Positions 7,247 to 13,594 of a stretch of DNA of 16,152 nucleotides are shown one piece after another; positions within the stretch are counted from its first letter, which is position 1, and each line of letters begins with the position of its first letter. The stretch spans positions 1 to 16,152 of the forward strand of contig JAURLR010000354.1 in assembly GCA_030831135.1 (NCBI GenBank), written 5' to 3'. Source of the DNA: Alphaproteobacteria bacterium. GTDB taxonomy: Bacteria > Pseudomonadota > Alphaproteobacteria > UBA6615. The notes beneath the pieces were generated by a model. It ran no database searches. It worked only from the letters and a program-made list of their open reading frames with translations, and was not told the DNA's origin. The translations under genes were made by a program, and so were the position numbers.

Positions 7247-9631
7247 ATGCCCAAGAAAGCCTCTGGCAAGACCATCCTGTCCAATATCGACATTCCGATG
7301 CTCGAGGAGCTGGAGAAGAAGATTCTCTGGCTGTCCTCCTGGACGATCCACAATGCCAACCATATCCGCAAAAGCCGGGACGGCCTGAAGGTCGGCGGGC
7401 ATCAGTCCTCCTGCGCCTCCTCGGCCACGCTTCTGACAGCGCTTTACATGCACACCCTGCGTCCCGAGGACCGGGTGGCTGTAAAGCCGCATGCTTCACC
7501 GGTGTTTCATGCCATCCAGTACATGCTGGGCAAGCAGACGCGCGAGAAACTCGAAAACTTTCGCGCCCTGGGCGGTGCCCAATCCTATCCCTCGCGCACC
7601 AAGGATACCGATGATGTCGATTTCTCGACCGGGTCGGTCGGGCTGGGCGTGGCAGCAACCCTGTTCGGGTCGATGGTGCGTGACTATGTGCGGCTGCACG
7701 AACTCGGCGACGCACGCCCCAACAATCGCCTTGTCGCGCTGATGGGGGATGCCGAACTCGACGAGGGCAATGTTTTCGAAGCCCTGCTCGAGGGCTGGAA
7801 ACACGATGTGCGCAACCTCTGGTGGGTCATCGATTACAACCGCCAGAGCCTCGACGGCGTTGTGCATGACTATCTGTTCCAGCGGATTGCCGACTTCTTC
7901 AGCTCGGTGGGCTGGAAGGTGGTCGAAATCAAATACGGCAAACTGCTGGAAGCTGCTTTCGAGCGCCCCGGTGGCACGCAACTGCAGAGCTGGATCGACA
8001 GCTGTTCCAATCAGCTCTATGCGGCCCTCACATTTCAGGGCGGCGCAGCGTGGCGCACACGTCTTCTCAAAGATCTGGGCAAGGTGAAGGGCATCAAGGA
8101 ACTGCTTGATGACCATGACGATGGGGCCCTCCAGAAGCTGATGACCAATCTGGGTGGCCACGATATGACCGCCACGCTGGAAGCCTTTGCCAGTGTCGGG
8201 GATGACGATACGCCCCATTGTTTCGTGGCCTATACGATCAAGGGCTTCAACACGCCGCTGGCCGGCCACAAGGACAACCATTCCGGCTTGATGAATCTGG
8301 ACCAGATGGCCGCATTCAAATCCAGCCACGACATCCGGGACGGTCATGAATGGGACATTACCGAAGGTCTGGATGTCGGCAGCGACGCCCTGCAGGCTTT
8401 TCTGGAAGATGTGCCCTTCGCCCAGCGCCCGGAACCGGCACCGGTTCCAAAGGTTCCGGTCCAGACCTTGCCGGTTCCCAAAGGTGACCGGCTGTCATCC
8501 CAGGAAGCCTTTGGCCATATCCTGAACGATCTGGGGCGCGGCAAGACCGAATTGGCCCGCCACATCATCACGACCACCCCCGATGTGACGGTCACCACAA
8601 ACATGGCAGGCTGGGTCAACCAGCGTGGCCTGTTCCGACACGAAAACCTTGCCGATACCTTCCGCGACGAGAAAGTGCCTTCGGCCTTCAAATGGTCAAT
8701 GAGCCCCTCCGGGCAGCACATCGAACTGGGCATTGCCGAGAACAATCTGTTCCTGCTGCTCGCCGCGCTCGGCCTGTCGGACAAGCTGTTCGGCGCGCGC
8801 TTGCTGCCTGTCGGTGCGCTCTATGACCCGTTCATCGCACGCGGGCTCGATGCACTGAACTACGCCTGCTACCAGAATGCGCGTTTCATGGTGGCGGCCA
8901 CGCCATCGGGCATCACGCTCGCCCCCGAAGGCGGCGCCCATCAGTCGATCAACTCGCCGCTGATCGGCATGTCCCAGCCGGGCCTGACATCCTTCGAACC
9001 GGCCTATGCCGACGAACTTGCCCACATCATGGGCTGGGGCTTCGAGCACATGCAGGCCGATGACGGCGGCGCCGTCTATCTGCGCCTTTCGACCCGGGTG
9101 ATCGATCAGCCCAAGCGGGACTTCTCCGACATCGCCGAGGATGTGATCGCGGGGGCATACTGGCTGCGCGAGCCATCGCCGGGCGCCGAACTCGCGATCG
9201 TCTATTCCGGCGTGATCGTACCGGAGGCGATCGCCGCCCATGAGGCGCTCCTCGAGGACATTCCCGGGGCCGGATTGCTCGCCATCACCTCGGCGGACCG
9301 GCTCTACACGGACTGGCAGGCCGCCACGCGCGCCCATGTCCATGGCCCCGATGTCGCCCCGTCTCATATCGAAACCCTGCTGTCCCGTCTGGCCCCGGAT
9401 GCCGGACTTGTCACGGTCATGGACGGACATCCGATGACACTCGGCTGGCTGGGTGGCGTGGCCAACCATGACATCGCGGCGCTGGGCGTGGAAAGTTTCG
9501 GGCAATCGGCCGATTTGCAGGACCTCTATCGAATCCACGGTATCGATGCTGATGCCATCCTTGATGGCGCAGCAGCAGTCATCACCAAACGCATGCGCCG
9601 TCGCGGCGGTCTCCGCCTGGCTGCGGAATAA
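7247..9631 (+). CDS. Thiamine-diphosphate 2-oxoacid dehydrogenase E1 / transketolase-like protein (AceE/MdeB type)
   Basis: A 794-residue single-chain ThDP enzyme of the homodimeric E1 (AceE-like) group. The N-terminal half holds GGHQSSCASS (His52) and KPHASPVFHAIQYMLG (His82, His88), then the ThDP/Mg motif GDAELDE (167-173) running to VIDYNRQSLDG (Asn198). The second half has the pyrimidine-binding motif with the activating glutamate, IELGIAEN (Glu498), then a C-terminal transketolase-like domain. E. coli AceE is longer (887 residues), so this is a shorter relative. A full 2-oxoacid dehydrogenase complex needs E2 and E3, and neither is nearby. MdeB of Pseudomonas putida, an AceE homologue linked to 2-oxobutyrate use, also sits by an Lrp-type regulator. 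I chose the ATG at 7247; an in-frame TTG at 7196 would add residues unlike the family. The actual 2-oxoacid is unproven; a transketolase-type activity is the alternative. Confidence 0.85.
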   Translation: MPKKASGKTILSNIDIPMLEELEKKILWLSSWTIHNANHIRKSRDGLKVGGHQSSCASSATLLTALYMHTLRPEDRVAVKPHASPVFHAIQYMLGKQTREKLENFRALGGAQSYPSRTKDTDDVDFSTGSVGLGVAATLFGSMVRDYVRLHELGDARPNNRLVALMGDAELDEGNVFEALLEGWKHDVRNLWWVIDYNRQSLDGVVHDYLFQRIADFFSSVGWKVVEIKYGKLLEAAFERPGGTQLQSWIDSCSNQLYAALTFQGGAAWRTRLLKDLGKVKGIKELLDDHDDGALQKLMTNLGGHDMTATLEAFASVGDDDTPHCFVAYTIKGFNTPLAGHKDNHSGLMNLDQMAAFKSSHDIRDGHEWDITEGLDVGSDALQAFLEDVPFAQRPEPAPVPKVPVQTLPVPKGDRLSSQEAFGHILNDLGRGKTELARHIITTTPDVTVTTNMAGWVNQRGLFRHENLADTFRDEKVPSAFKWSMSPSGQHIELGIAENNLFLLLAALGLSDKLFGARLLPVGALYDPFIARGLDALNYACYQNARFMVAATPSGITLAPEGGAHQSINSPLIGMSQPGLTSFEPAYADELAHIMGWGFEHMQADDGGAVYLRLSTRVIDQPKRDFSDIAEDVIAGAYWLREPSPGAELAIVYSGVIVPEAIAAHEALLEDIPGAGLLAITSADRLYTDWQAATRAHVHGPDVAPSHIETLLSRLAPDAGLVTVMDGHPMTLGWLGGVANHDIAALGVESFGQSADLQDLYRIHGIDADAILDGAAAVITKRMRRRGGLRLAAE

Positions 9632-9650
9632 AACAGCCTGCACTCGTCCC

Positions 9651-9733
9651 CTCAGGTCATACCCGGGCTGGACCCGGGTATCTCGACAAAGACCGAGACG
9701 CGATGCGCGGATCAAGTCCGCGCATGACGACAG
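9651..9733. repeat. Compound palindromic repeat with two hairpins
   Basis: Two perfect 9-bp inverted repeats, each with a 5-nt loop, lie side by side: ATACCCGGG-CTGGA-CCCGGGTAT (9659-9681) and ATGCGCGGA-TCAAG-TCCGCGCAT (9703-9725). They are joined by GAGACGCG-containing sequence, and CCTCAGGTC lies on the left and GACGACAG on the right. These modules resemble dispersed intergenic repeats I know from alphaproteobacterial genomes. The element fills the gap between the convergent E1 and EamA genes and could terminate transcription from both sides. Confidence 0.8.
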
Positions 9734-9749
9734 AGATATGGATACGCCT

Positions 9750-10658
9750 TCAAACGGCGGGCGGGCGTGGCGCGGCATTTCCGCGACGCGCCATATAGAC
9801 GACCGCGCCGACAATCACCGCGCCGCCGACCCATGTCCATATGGTCGGCACTTCGGCAAACAGGAAATACCCGAAGGTCGAGGTGACGATCAGGCGTGAA
9901 TAGTCATAAGGCAACACGGCCGACGCCTCCGCCGCCGTGAAGGCCTGAGTCAGGCAGAAATGTGCCCCCAGCGCCGTCACCCCGAGCATCGACATCCAGA
10001 TCAGCGTTATGGGCTCCGGCCAAGTCCAGAAAAACAGCGCCGGGACCAGCGTGACGGGCACCGACACCATCGCCAGCCAGGCCACGGTCGTGTTCGGGGA
10101 ATCATGGTGCGACAGGGAGCGGATCCTCAGGTTCGACGCGGCGATGAATACCGCGGAGACCAGCGGCAGCACAAACAACGGGTCCACCGCAGACACACCC
10201 GGTCGCAGAACGATCCACACACCCGCGAAACCCACCAGGGTCGCGATCCAGCGCTGCATGCGCACGACCTCCCCCAGCAACAAGGCCGCGCCGATGGTGC
10301 CGAAGAGCGGGGCGGCAAAGGTCAGGGCCGACACTTCGGCAAGCGGCAGCTTGGCCTGAGCGAGCACGAGCAGAATCAGGCCGACCATGGAGAAGGCACC
10401 GCGTAGAATTTGCGCGCCCGGACGCTTGGAGCGAAGCGCCGTGTTGCGATGTCGCAGAATCCAGGGCAGCACCAGAAGGAACAGCACCAGCGACCGGAAG
10501 AACGTCACGACCATCGGGTCCGTGCCATCGGCCACCGAGAACCGCACGAGCGGCCCCTGGGTCCCGAAGCACAGGGACGCCCCCAGCATCCAGAGCGCCC
10601 CGCGCGCCGGTCCGGGCAAGGAAGCAAAAAAGGACGCGCCCTCCGATGCGCGCGTCAT
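9750..10658 (-). CDS. DMT-superfamily permease with two EamA domains
   Basis: A 302-residue inner-membrane protein of the drug/metabolite transporter superfamily. Two five-helix EamA repeats are visible: the first from about residue 17 (GALWMLGASLCFGTQGPLVRF) to 153 (with APLFGTIGAALLLGE and WIATLVGFAGVWIVLRPG), the second from about 161 to 292 (ending in ADV-like FGYFLFAEVPTIWTWVGGAVI). The repeated APL...LLGE and GYFLFAE motifs before the last helix of each half are family hallmarks. It begins 5 bp after the stop of the D-2-hydroxyacid dehydrogenase gene, with GAGG 3-4 nt before the ATG, so both genes share an operon. A role in moving a substrate or product of that enzyme is reasonable but not shown. 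The DMT family covers many amino acids and metabolites, so no substrate is named. Confidence 0.9.
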   Translation of the reverse strand: MTRASEGASFFASLPGPARGALWMLGASLCFGTQGPLVRFSVADGTDPMVVTFFRSLVLFLLVLPWILRHRNTALRSKRPGAQILRGAFSMVGLILLVLAQAKLPLAEVSALTFAAPLFGTIGAALLLGEVVRMQRWIATLVGFAGVWIVLRPGVSAVDPLFVLPLVSAVFIAASNLRIRSLSHHDSPNTTVAWLAMVSVPVTLVPALFFWTWPEPITLIWMSMLGVTALGAHFCLTQAFTAAEASAVLPYDYSRLIVTSTFGYFLFAEVPTIWTWVGGAVIVGAVVYMARRGNAAPRPPAV

Positions 10659-10663
10659 GTGCC

Positions 10664-11632
10664 TCAGACCACCCGGTTGGGGACAGGTTCACCCGCCAAA
10701 AGCAGGTTCAGACCGTCAAGCAGAAGATCCCCCATCGCAATCCGGGCCTTCATGGCCGCGCTGCCGATATGGGGCGTGATGAAAACATTGGGGAGTTCGA
10801 GATAGGCCGGATTGACGTTGGTTGGCTCGCCGTTGAACACATCGAGGCCGGCGGCGGCCACCTTGCCGGATTTCAACGCATCGATCAGCGCATCATCGTC
10901 AATCAGTTCACCGCGCGCCACGTTCACGACAATCGCCCCGTCGGGCAGCAGCGCGATCCGTTCTGCGTTGAGGAAACCCCGCGTCTCGGGCGTGGACGGG
11001 GCGGTGATGGCCAGAAAGGGGCTGGCGGGTAGCAGACTGTCGATAGAGGTGTAGTAACTGGCGCCGGCTTCATCGGCAAAGCTCAGCCGGGTGCGGTTGT
11101 GATAGCGGATGGTCATGTCGAACCCCCGGGCGCGCTTTGCCAGCGTGCGCCCGATCCGACCCATTCCGAAAATGCCCAGCGTACCGCCGGTCACATCGGT
11201 GCCGACCAGCAGCCGCGGTGTCCATTCCTTCCATTCATGGTTACGCATCAACGCCGCACCTTCCGTGGCACGGCGTGCCGCCCCCAGAAGCAGGAGCATG
11301 GCCACCTCGACAGTGGGATCGTTGACAGCATCGGGCGTGCTCAACACAGCGATCCCGCGCGCTTGTGCGGCTTCCAGATCAATATGCTCCATGCCGACTG
11401 ACAGGGTCATGATTGTCTTCACACGTTCGGGCAGGCGCGCGATCGTTTCGGCGCGCATGGGTTCGGTCACGCAGATCAGCAGCGCATCCATACCTTCTGA
11501 TGCCGCGATGATTTCGTCGGACGTCATGATGTGATCGTCAAGGTTGAGGACCGCATCAAACTCCGCCGTCAGGCGTTCGTGATTTGCATCCAGCAACCGG
11601 CGGGTCACGAGAACTCTGGGTTTATCCGTCAT
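10664..11632 (-). CDS. NAD(P)-dependent D-2-hydroxyacid dehydrogenase
   Basis: A 322-residue cytosolic oxidoreductase that reversibly reduces a 2-oxoacid to its D-2-hydroxyacid. The Rossmann nucleotide site is GMGRIG (156-161), within TLGIFGMGRIGRTLAKRARGF. The catalytic set is complete: Arg240 in NVARGELID, Glu269 in LDVFNGEP and His288 in TPHIGSA. The order TVEVAMLLLLGAAR before the nucleotide site is also typical. The length and the overall motif style fit the glyoxylate/hydroxypyruvate reductase group, but substrate cannot be fixed; phosphoglycerate dehydrogenase is unlikely because there is no ACT or other regulatory domain. It is followed within 5 bp by an EamA permease and is divergent from an SDR oxidoreductase across about 108 bp. 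The ATG at 11632 has only a weak Shine-Dalgarno sequence. Confidence 0.92.
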   Translation of the reverse strand: MTDKPRVLVTRRLLDANHERLTAEFDAVLNLDDHIMTSDEIIAASEGMDALLICVTEPMRAETIARLPERVKTIMTLSVGMEHIDLEAAQARGIAVLSTPDAVNDPTVEVAMLLLLGAARRATEGAALMRNHEWKEWTPRLLVGTDVTGGTLGIFGMGRIGRTLAKRARGFDMTIRYHNRTRLSFADEAGASYYTSIDSLLPASPFLAITAPSTPETRGFLNAERIALLPDGAIVVNVARGELIDDDALIDALKSGKVAAAGLDVFNGEPTNVNPAYLELPNVFITPHIGSAAMKARIAMGDLLLDGLNLLLAGEPVPNRVV

Positions 11633-11660
11633 GGTCGTTGTTCACTTCGTTACCGATACC

Positions 11661-11675
11661 AATGCTGTTAGCATT
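11661..11675. promoter_or_regulatory. Candidate operator: AATGCT-GTT-AGCATT
   Basis: A perfect 6-bp inverted repeat with a 3-nt spacer (15 bp), placed between the divergent D-2-hydroxyacid dehydrogenase (start 11632) and SDR (start 11741) genes. Its AT-rich arms stand out in this GC-rich DNA. The position would allow one regulator to control both transcripts. No regulator gene is adjacent, and I cannot assign the site to a family. Confidence 0.45.
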
Positions 11676-11695
11676 TTCAGACAGAATACGCACAA

Positions 11696-11714
11696 CGCGC
11701 ATGTCATGTGCGCG
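11696..11714. promoter_or_regulatory. Weak dyad in the SDR leader (CGCGCA-N7-TGCGCG)
   Basis: A 6-bp inverted repeat with a 7-nt spacer lies 12 bp upstream of the SDR ribosome-binding site. It could be a second operator or a 5' leader hairpin. GC-alternating arms occur often by chance in this base composition, so this is a low-confidence entry. Confidence 0.2.
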
Positions 11715-11740
11715 CAGCCCCCATGCAGGAGAAGACCATC

Positions 11741-12496
11741 ATGCGCCTGGAAGGCAAGACCGCCATCATCACCGGATCGGGCTCGGGATTCGGCGAAGGA
11801 ATCGCCAAGACCTTTGCCCGCGAGGGTGCGGCCGTGGTGGTCAACGATGTGAACGCGGAAGGTGGCGCGCGCGTTGTGTCCGAAATCGTCGCCCAAGGCG
11901 GAACCGCCAGCTTCTTCAAGGCGGACGTCACGAAAGCTGCCGAGGTCCAGGCGCTCATCGACCATGCCGTTGCCGCCCATGGCGGTCTCGAAATTCTGGT
12001 GAACAATGCCGGGGTCGCACACAAGCGAAAATCCATGCTGGAGGTCGACGAGGACGAACTCGACCGCATCCTCGCCGTCAACGTGAAGGGATTGTTCCAC
12101 ACCGCCAATGCCGCGATTCCGGTCATGCGCAAGGCCGGCGGTGGCGCCATCATCAACATCGCCTCGACCGCTGCGGTGCGCCCACGCCCCGGCCTGACCT
12201 GGTACAACGCCTCGAAAGGCGCGGTGACCACGCTCACCAAATCCATGGCGGTCGAACTGGCCGAAGACAATATCCGCGTCAACGCCGTGAACCCGGTGGC
12301 CGGCGAAACCCCGCTGTTGCCCACATTTCTGGGCGAGGACACCCCGGAGAACCGCGAAGCCTTCCGTCAGACGGTCCCGCTGGGCCGGTTCTCGACACCA
12401 CAGGATGTCGCCAACGCCGTGCTCTTCCTTGCGTCCAGCGAAGCCTCCCTGATCACCGGCGTCTGCATGGAAATCGATGGCGGTCGCTGTATCTAG
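11741..12496 (+). CDS. Short-chain dehydrogenase/reductase (classical SDR, FabG-like)
   Basis: A 251-residue classical SDR oxidoreductase. The nucleotide motif TGSGSGFG (11-18), NNAG (88-91), Ser142, and the YxxxK catalytic pair Tyr155/Lys159 in WYNASKG are all present. The C-terminal LITGVCMEIDGG segment is typical. Asp36 at the end of the second strand (VVVNDVN) points to NAD(H) rather than NADP(H). FabG-type names are often given to such proteins, but the catabolic setting and NAD preference argue for a dehydrogenase acting on an alcohol, hydroxy acid or sugar derivative. I chose the ATG at 11741 because AGGAG lies 9 nt before it and the first residues, MRLEGKTAIITG, are the standard SDR start. 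Upstream in-frame ATGs at 11708 and 11723 add unlike residues. Its divergent partner is a D-2-hydroxyacid dehydrogenase. Substrate unknown. Confidence 0.92.
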   Translation: MRLEGKTAIITGSGSGFGEGIAKTFAREGAAVVVNDVNAEGGARVVSEIVAQGGTASFFKADVTKAAEVQALIDHAVAAHGGLEILVNNAGVAHKRKSMLEVDEDELDRILAVNVKGLFHTANAAIPVMRKAGGGAIINIASTAAVRPRPGLTWYNASKGAVTTLTKSMAVELAEDNIRVNAVNPVAGETPLLPTFLGEDTPENREAFRQTVPLGRFSTPQDVANAVLFLASSEASLITGVCMEIDGGRCI

Positions 12497-12505
12497 CCTG
12501 CCTCC

Positions 12506-12614
12506 GCATCCTTCGAGACGCGCACCCAGCTCGCTCCTCAGGATGAGGGTTAAGGGAAAACCAATGTCCTCATCCTGAGTAGAGCCGAAGGCCCGTCTCG
12601 AAGGATGCTGAGGC
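12506..12614. repeat. REP-like palindromic repeat, copy 2 (full length)
   Basis: This is a nested palindrome. The outer arms GCATCCTTCGAGACG (12506-12520) and its perfect complement (12594-12608) enclose the inner arms CTCCTCAGGATGAGG (12534-12548) and CCTCATCCTGAGTAG (12568-12582), the latter with one mismatch (T for G). The right flank CTGAGGC matches copy 1 at 6606-6612 except for one base. It lies between the convergent SDR and deacetylase genes, starting 9 bp after the SDR stop. Confidence 0.87.
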
Positions 12615-12624
12615 AAAACAGTAT

Positions 12625-13461
12625 CTATTCTGCGGAAACCGCCGCAGCGAGTTCCTGGTGGGTGGTCATCCAGACCCAGTCCACGTTCATGACGGATTCG
12701 ATCGCCGCACGGAACTCGATCGCACCATAAGGACGCCCGAAGACATGGGCGTGGGCCGTGATGTCGATCACCGCGGGCGGTCGGCCGATGCTGTCGTATT
12801 TGTCGACGATGCGCTTGAGGGTTTCCGAATAGACCTGGGGCGGGTTGCCGTAGCGCATGTAGATCGGCAGGTCATTAATTTCCATGGTAAAGGGCACGGC
12901 GGCCAGCGGGCCTGCCTTGGTGTCCAGAAGATACGGCAGGTCGGTGTTGAAATGATCGATATGCCAGGTGAAGCCGTTCTCGACGAGCAGTTCACATGTG
13001 TTCGGGCTGAACGTGCCGCGCGGGCTGGCAAATCCCTTGGGTGCCTTGCCGATCACGTCCTCGAACAGCGCGACGCCTTTCTTGAGGTCTGCCTCTTCCT
13101 CGGCGCGCTCCTGATAGACCGGCAGCGTGTTCTGCATCCAGGCATGGGCACCGACGAAATGCCCGTCGGCATCGATGCGCTTGAGAAGCTCGGGCCATTT
13201 CTCCGCAATGATGCCGCTGGCATAGGTGCCGCAGGGCACACCGAGATCCCCGACAATATCGAGCAGGCGCGGCGCGCCATGGGTCATGCCGTACTCGCCC
13301 CATGACCGGGCCTGGGTATCCAGATAACCGGCCTTGAGCGGGTTGCCCATGGGACCAATTCCCGGGGCGGCCTCATCGGTCCAGGCTTCACACATGATGT
13401 TGACGGAGACGGCGAGCGCCTTTCCTTCGGGCCAGCCTTTCGGCGCAGAATTCACCTTCAT
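12625..13461 (-). CDS. Polysaccharide-deacetylase-fold hydrolase, PuuE/PgdA-like
   Basis: A 278-residue NodB-homology (CE4-like) protein of the clade containing Helicobacter PgdA and PuuE allantoinase. Supporting segments are AVSVNIMCEAW (14-27), PRLLDIVGDLGVPCGTYASG (64-83), GHFVGAHAWMQN (100-111), GFASPRGTFS (143-152) and ITAHAHVFGRPYG (234-246). The usual metal ligands are partly lost: the N-terminal Asp is Asn21, and of the two His four residues apart only His106 remains, with Gln at 110. PuuE-type allantoinases also work without metal, so C-N hydrolysis of a small molecule is more likely than peptidoglycan or chitin deacetylation. No signal peptide is seen. I chose the ATG at 13461, which has a G-rich ribosome-binding site 7 nt upstream; a longer frame from 13629 overlaps the divergent promoter. 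It is divergent from the MetE-like operon. Substrate unknown. Confidence 0.85.
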   Translation of the reverse strand: MKVNSAPKGWPEGKALAVSVNIMCEAWTDEAAPGIGPMGNPLKAGYLDTQARSWGEYGMTHGAPRLLDIVGDLGVPCGTYASGIIAEKWPELLKRIDADGHFVGAHAWMQNTLPVYQERAEEEADLKKGVALFEDVIGKAPKGFASPRGTFSPNTCELLVENGFTWHIDHFNTDLPYLLDTKAGPLAAVPFTMEINDLPIYMRYGNPPQVYSETLKRIVDKYDSIGRPPAVIDITAHAHVFGRPYGAIEFRAAIESVMNVDWVWMTTHQELAAAVSAE

Positions 13462-13519
13462 CGAATTTCCCCCCGGGAAGTGTTTCTGTTTCTTGCGGTC
13501 GAGCCGCTGCCCTGTGATG

Positions 13520-13564
13520 ATGCGACATTCACGCATATGATCCAACCGCCACTTGAGATGGCGG
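13520..13564. promoter_or_regulatory. Divergent control region: two N7 dyads and a -10-like box
   Basis: The 133-bp gap between the deacetylase and MetE-like genes holds two perfect dyads of the same shape: ATGCG-ACATTCA-CGCAT (13520-13536) and CCGCCA-CTTGAGA-TGGCGG (13546-13564), with centres 27 bp apart. Between them lies TATGAT (13536-13541), a 5-of-6 match to a -10 box in the plus direction; no good -35 was found. If that promoter is used, the second dyad would sit at the 5' end of the mRNA, as an operator or hairpin. I saw no SAM riboswitch consensus here. Confidence 0.35.
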
Positions 13565-13594
13565 ATCGGAAAAAGACAGATTCGGGAGCCCGAC

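Noticed and set aside
9651..9733. Possible CRISPR or attachment site at the tandem hairpins
   Set aside because: There are only two unlike palindromes and no repeat-spacer periodicity, integrase or cas gene.
8696..9814. 372-residue minus-strand frame opposite the 3' half of the E1 gene
   Set aside because: It runs through the palindromic repeat and the 3' end of the EamA gene, has no ribosome-binding site or domain, and mirrors E1 codons.
11584..12616. Long frames on both strands overlapping the SDR gene (plus 11584-12546, minus 11642-12616)
   Set aside because: The SDR motifs all lie in one other frame; these alternatives have skewed Arg/Gly/His content and run into the repeat at 12506-12614.
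13462..13594. SAM- or SAH-responsive riboswitch before the MetE-like gene
   Set aside because: The leader is short and I could not find the conserved core of the SAM-II or SAH classes; only simple dyads are visible.
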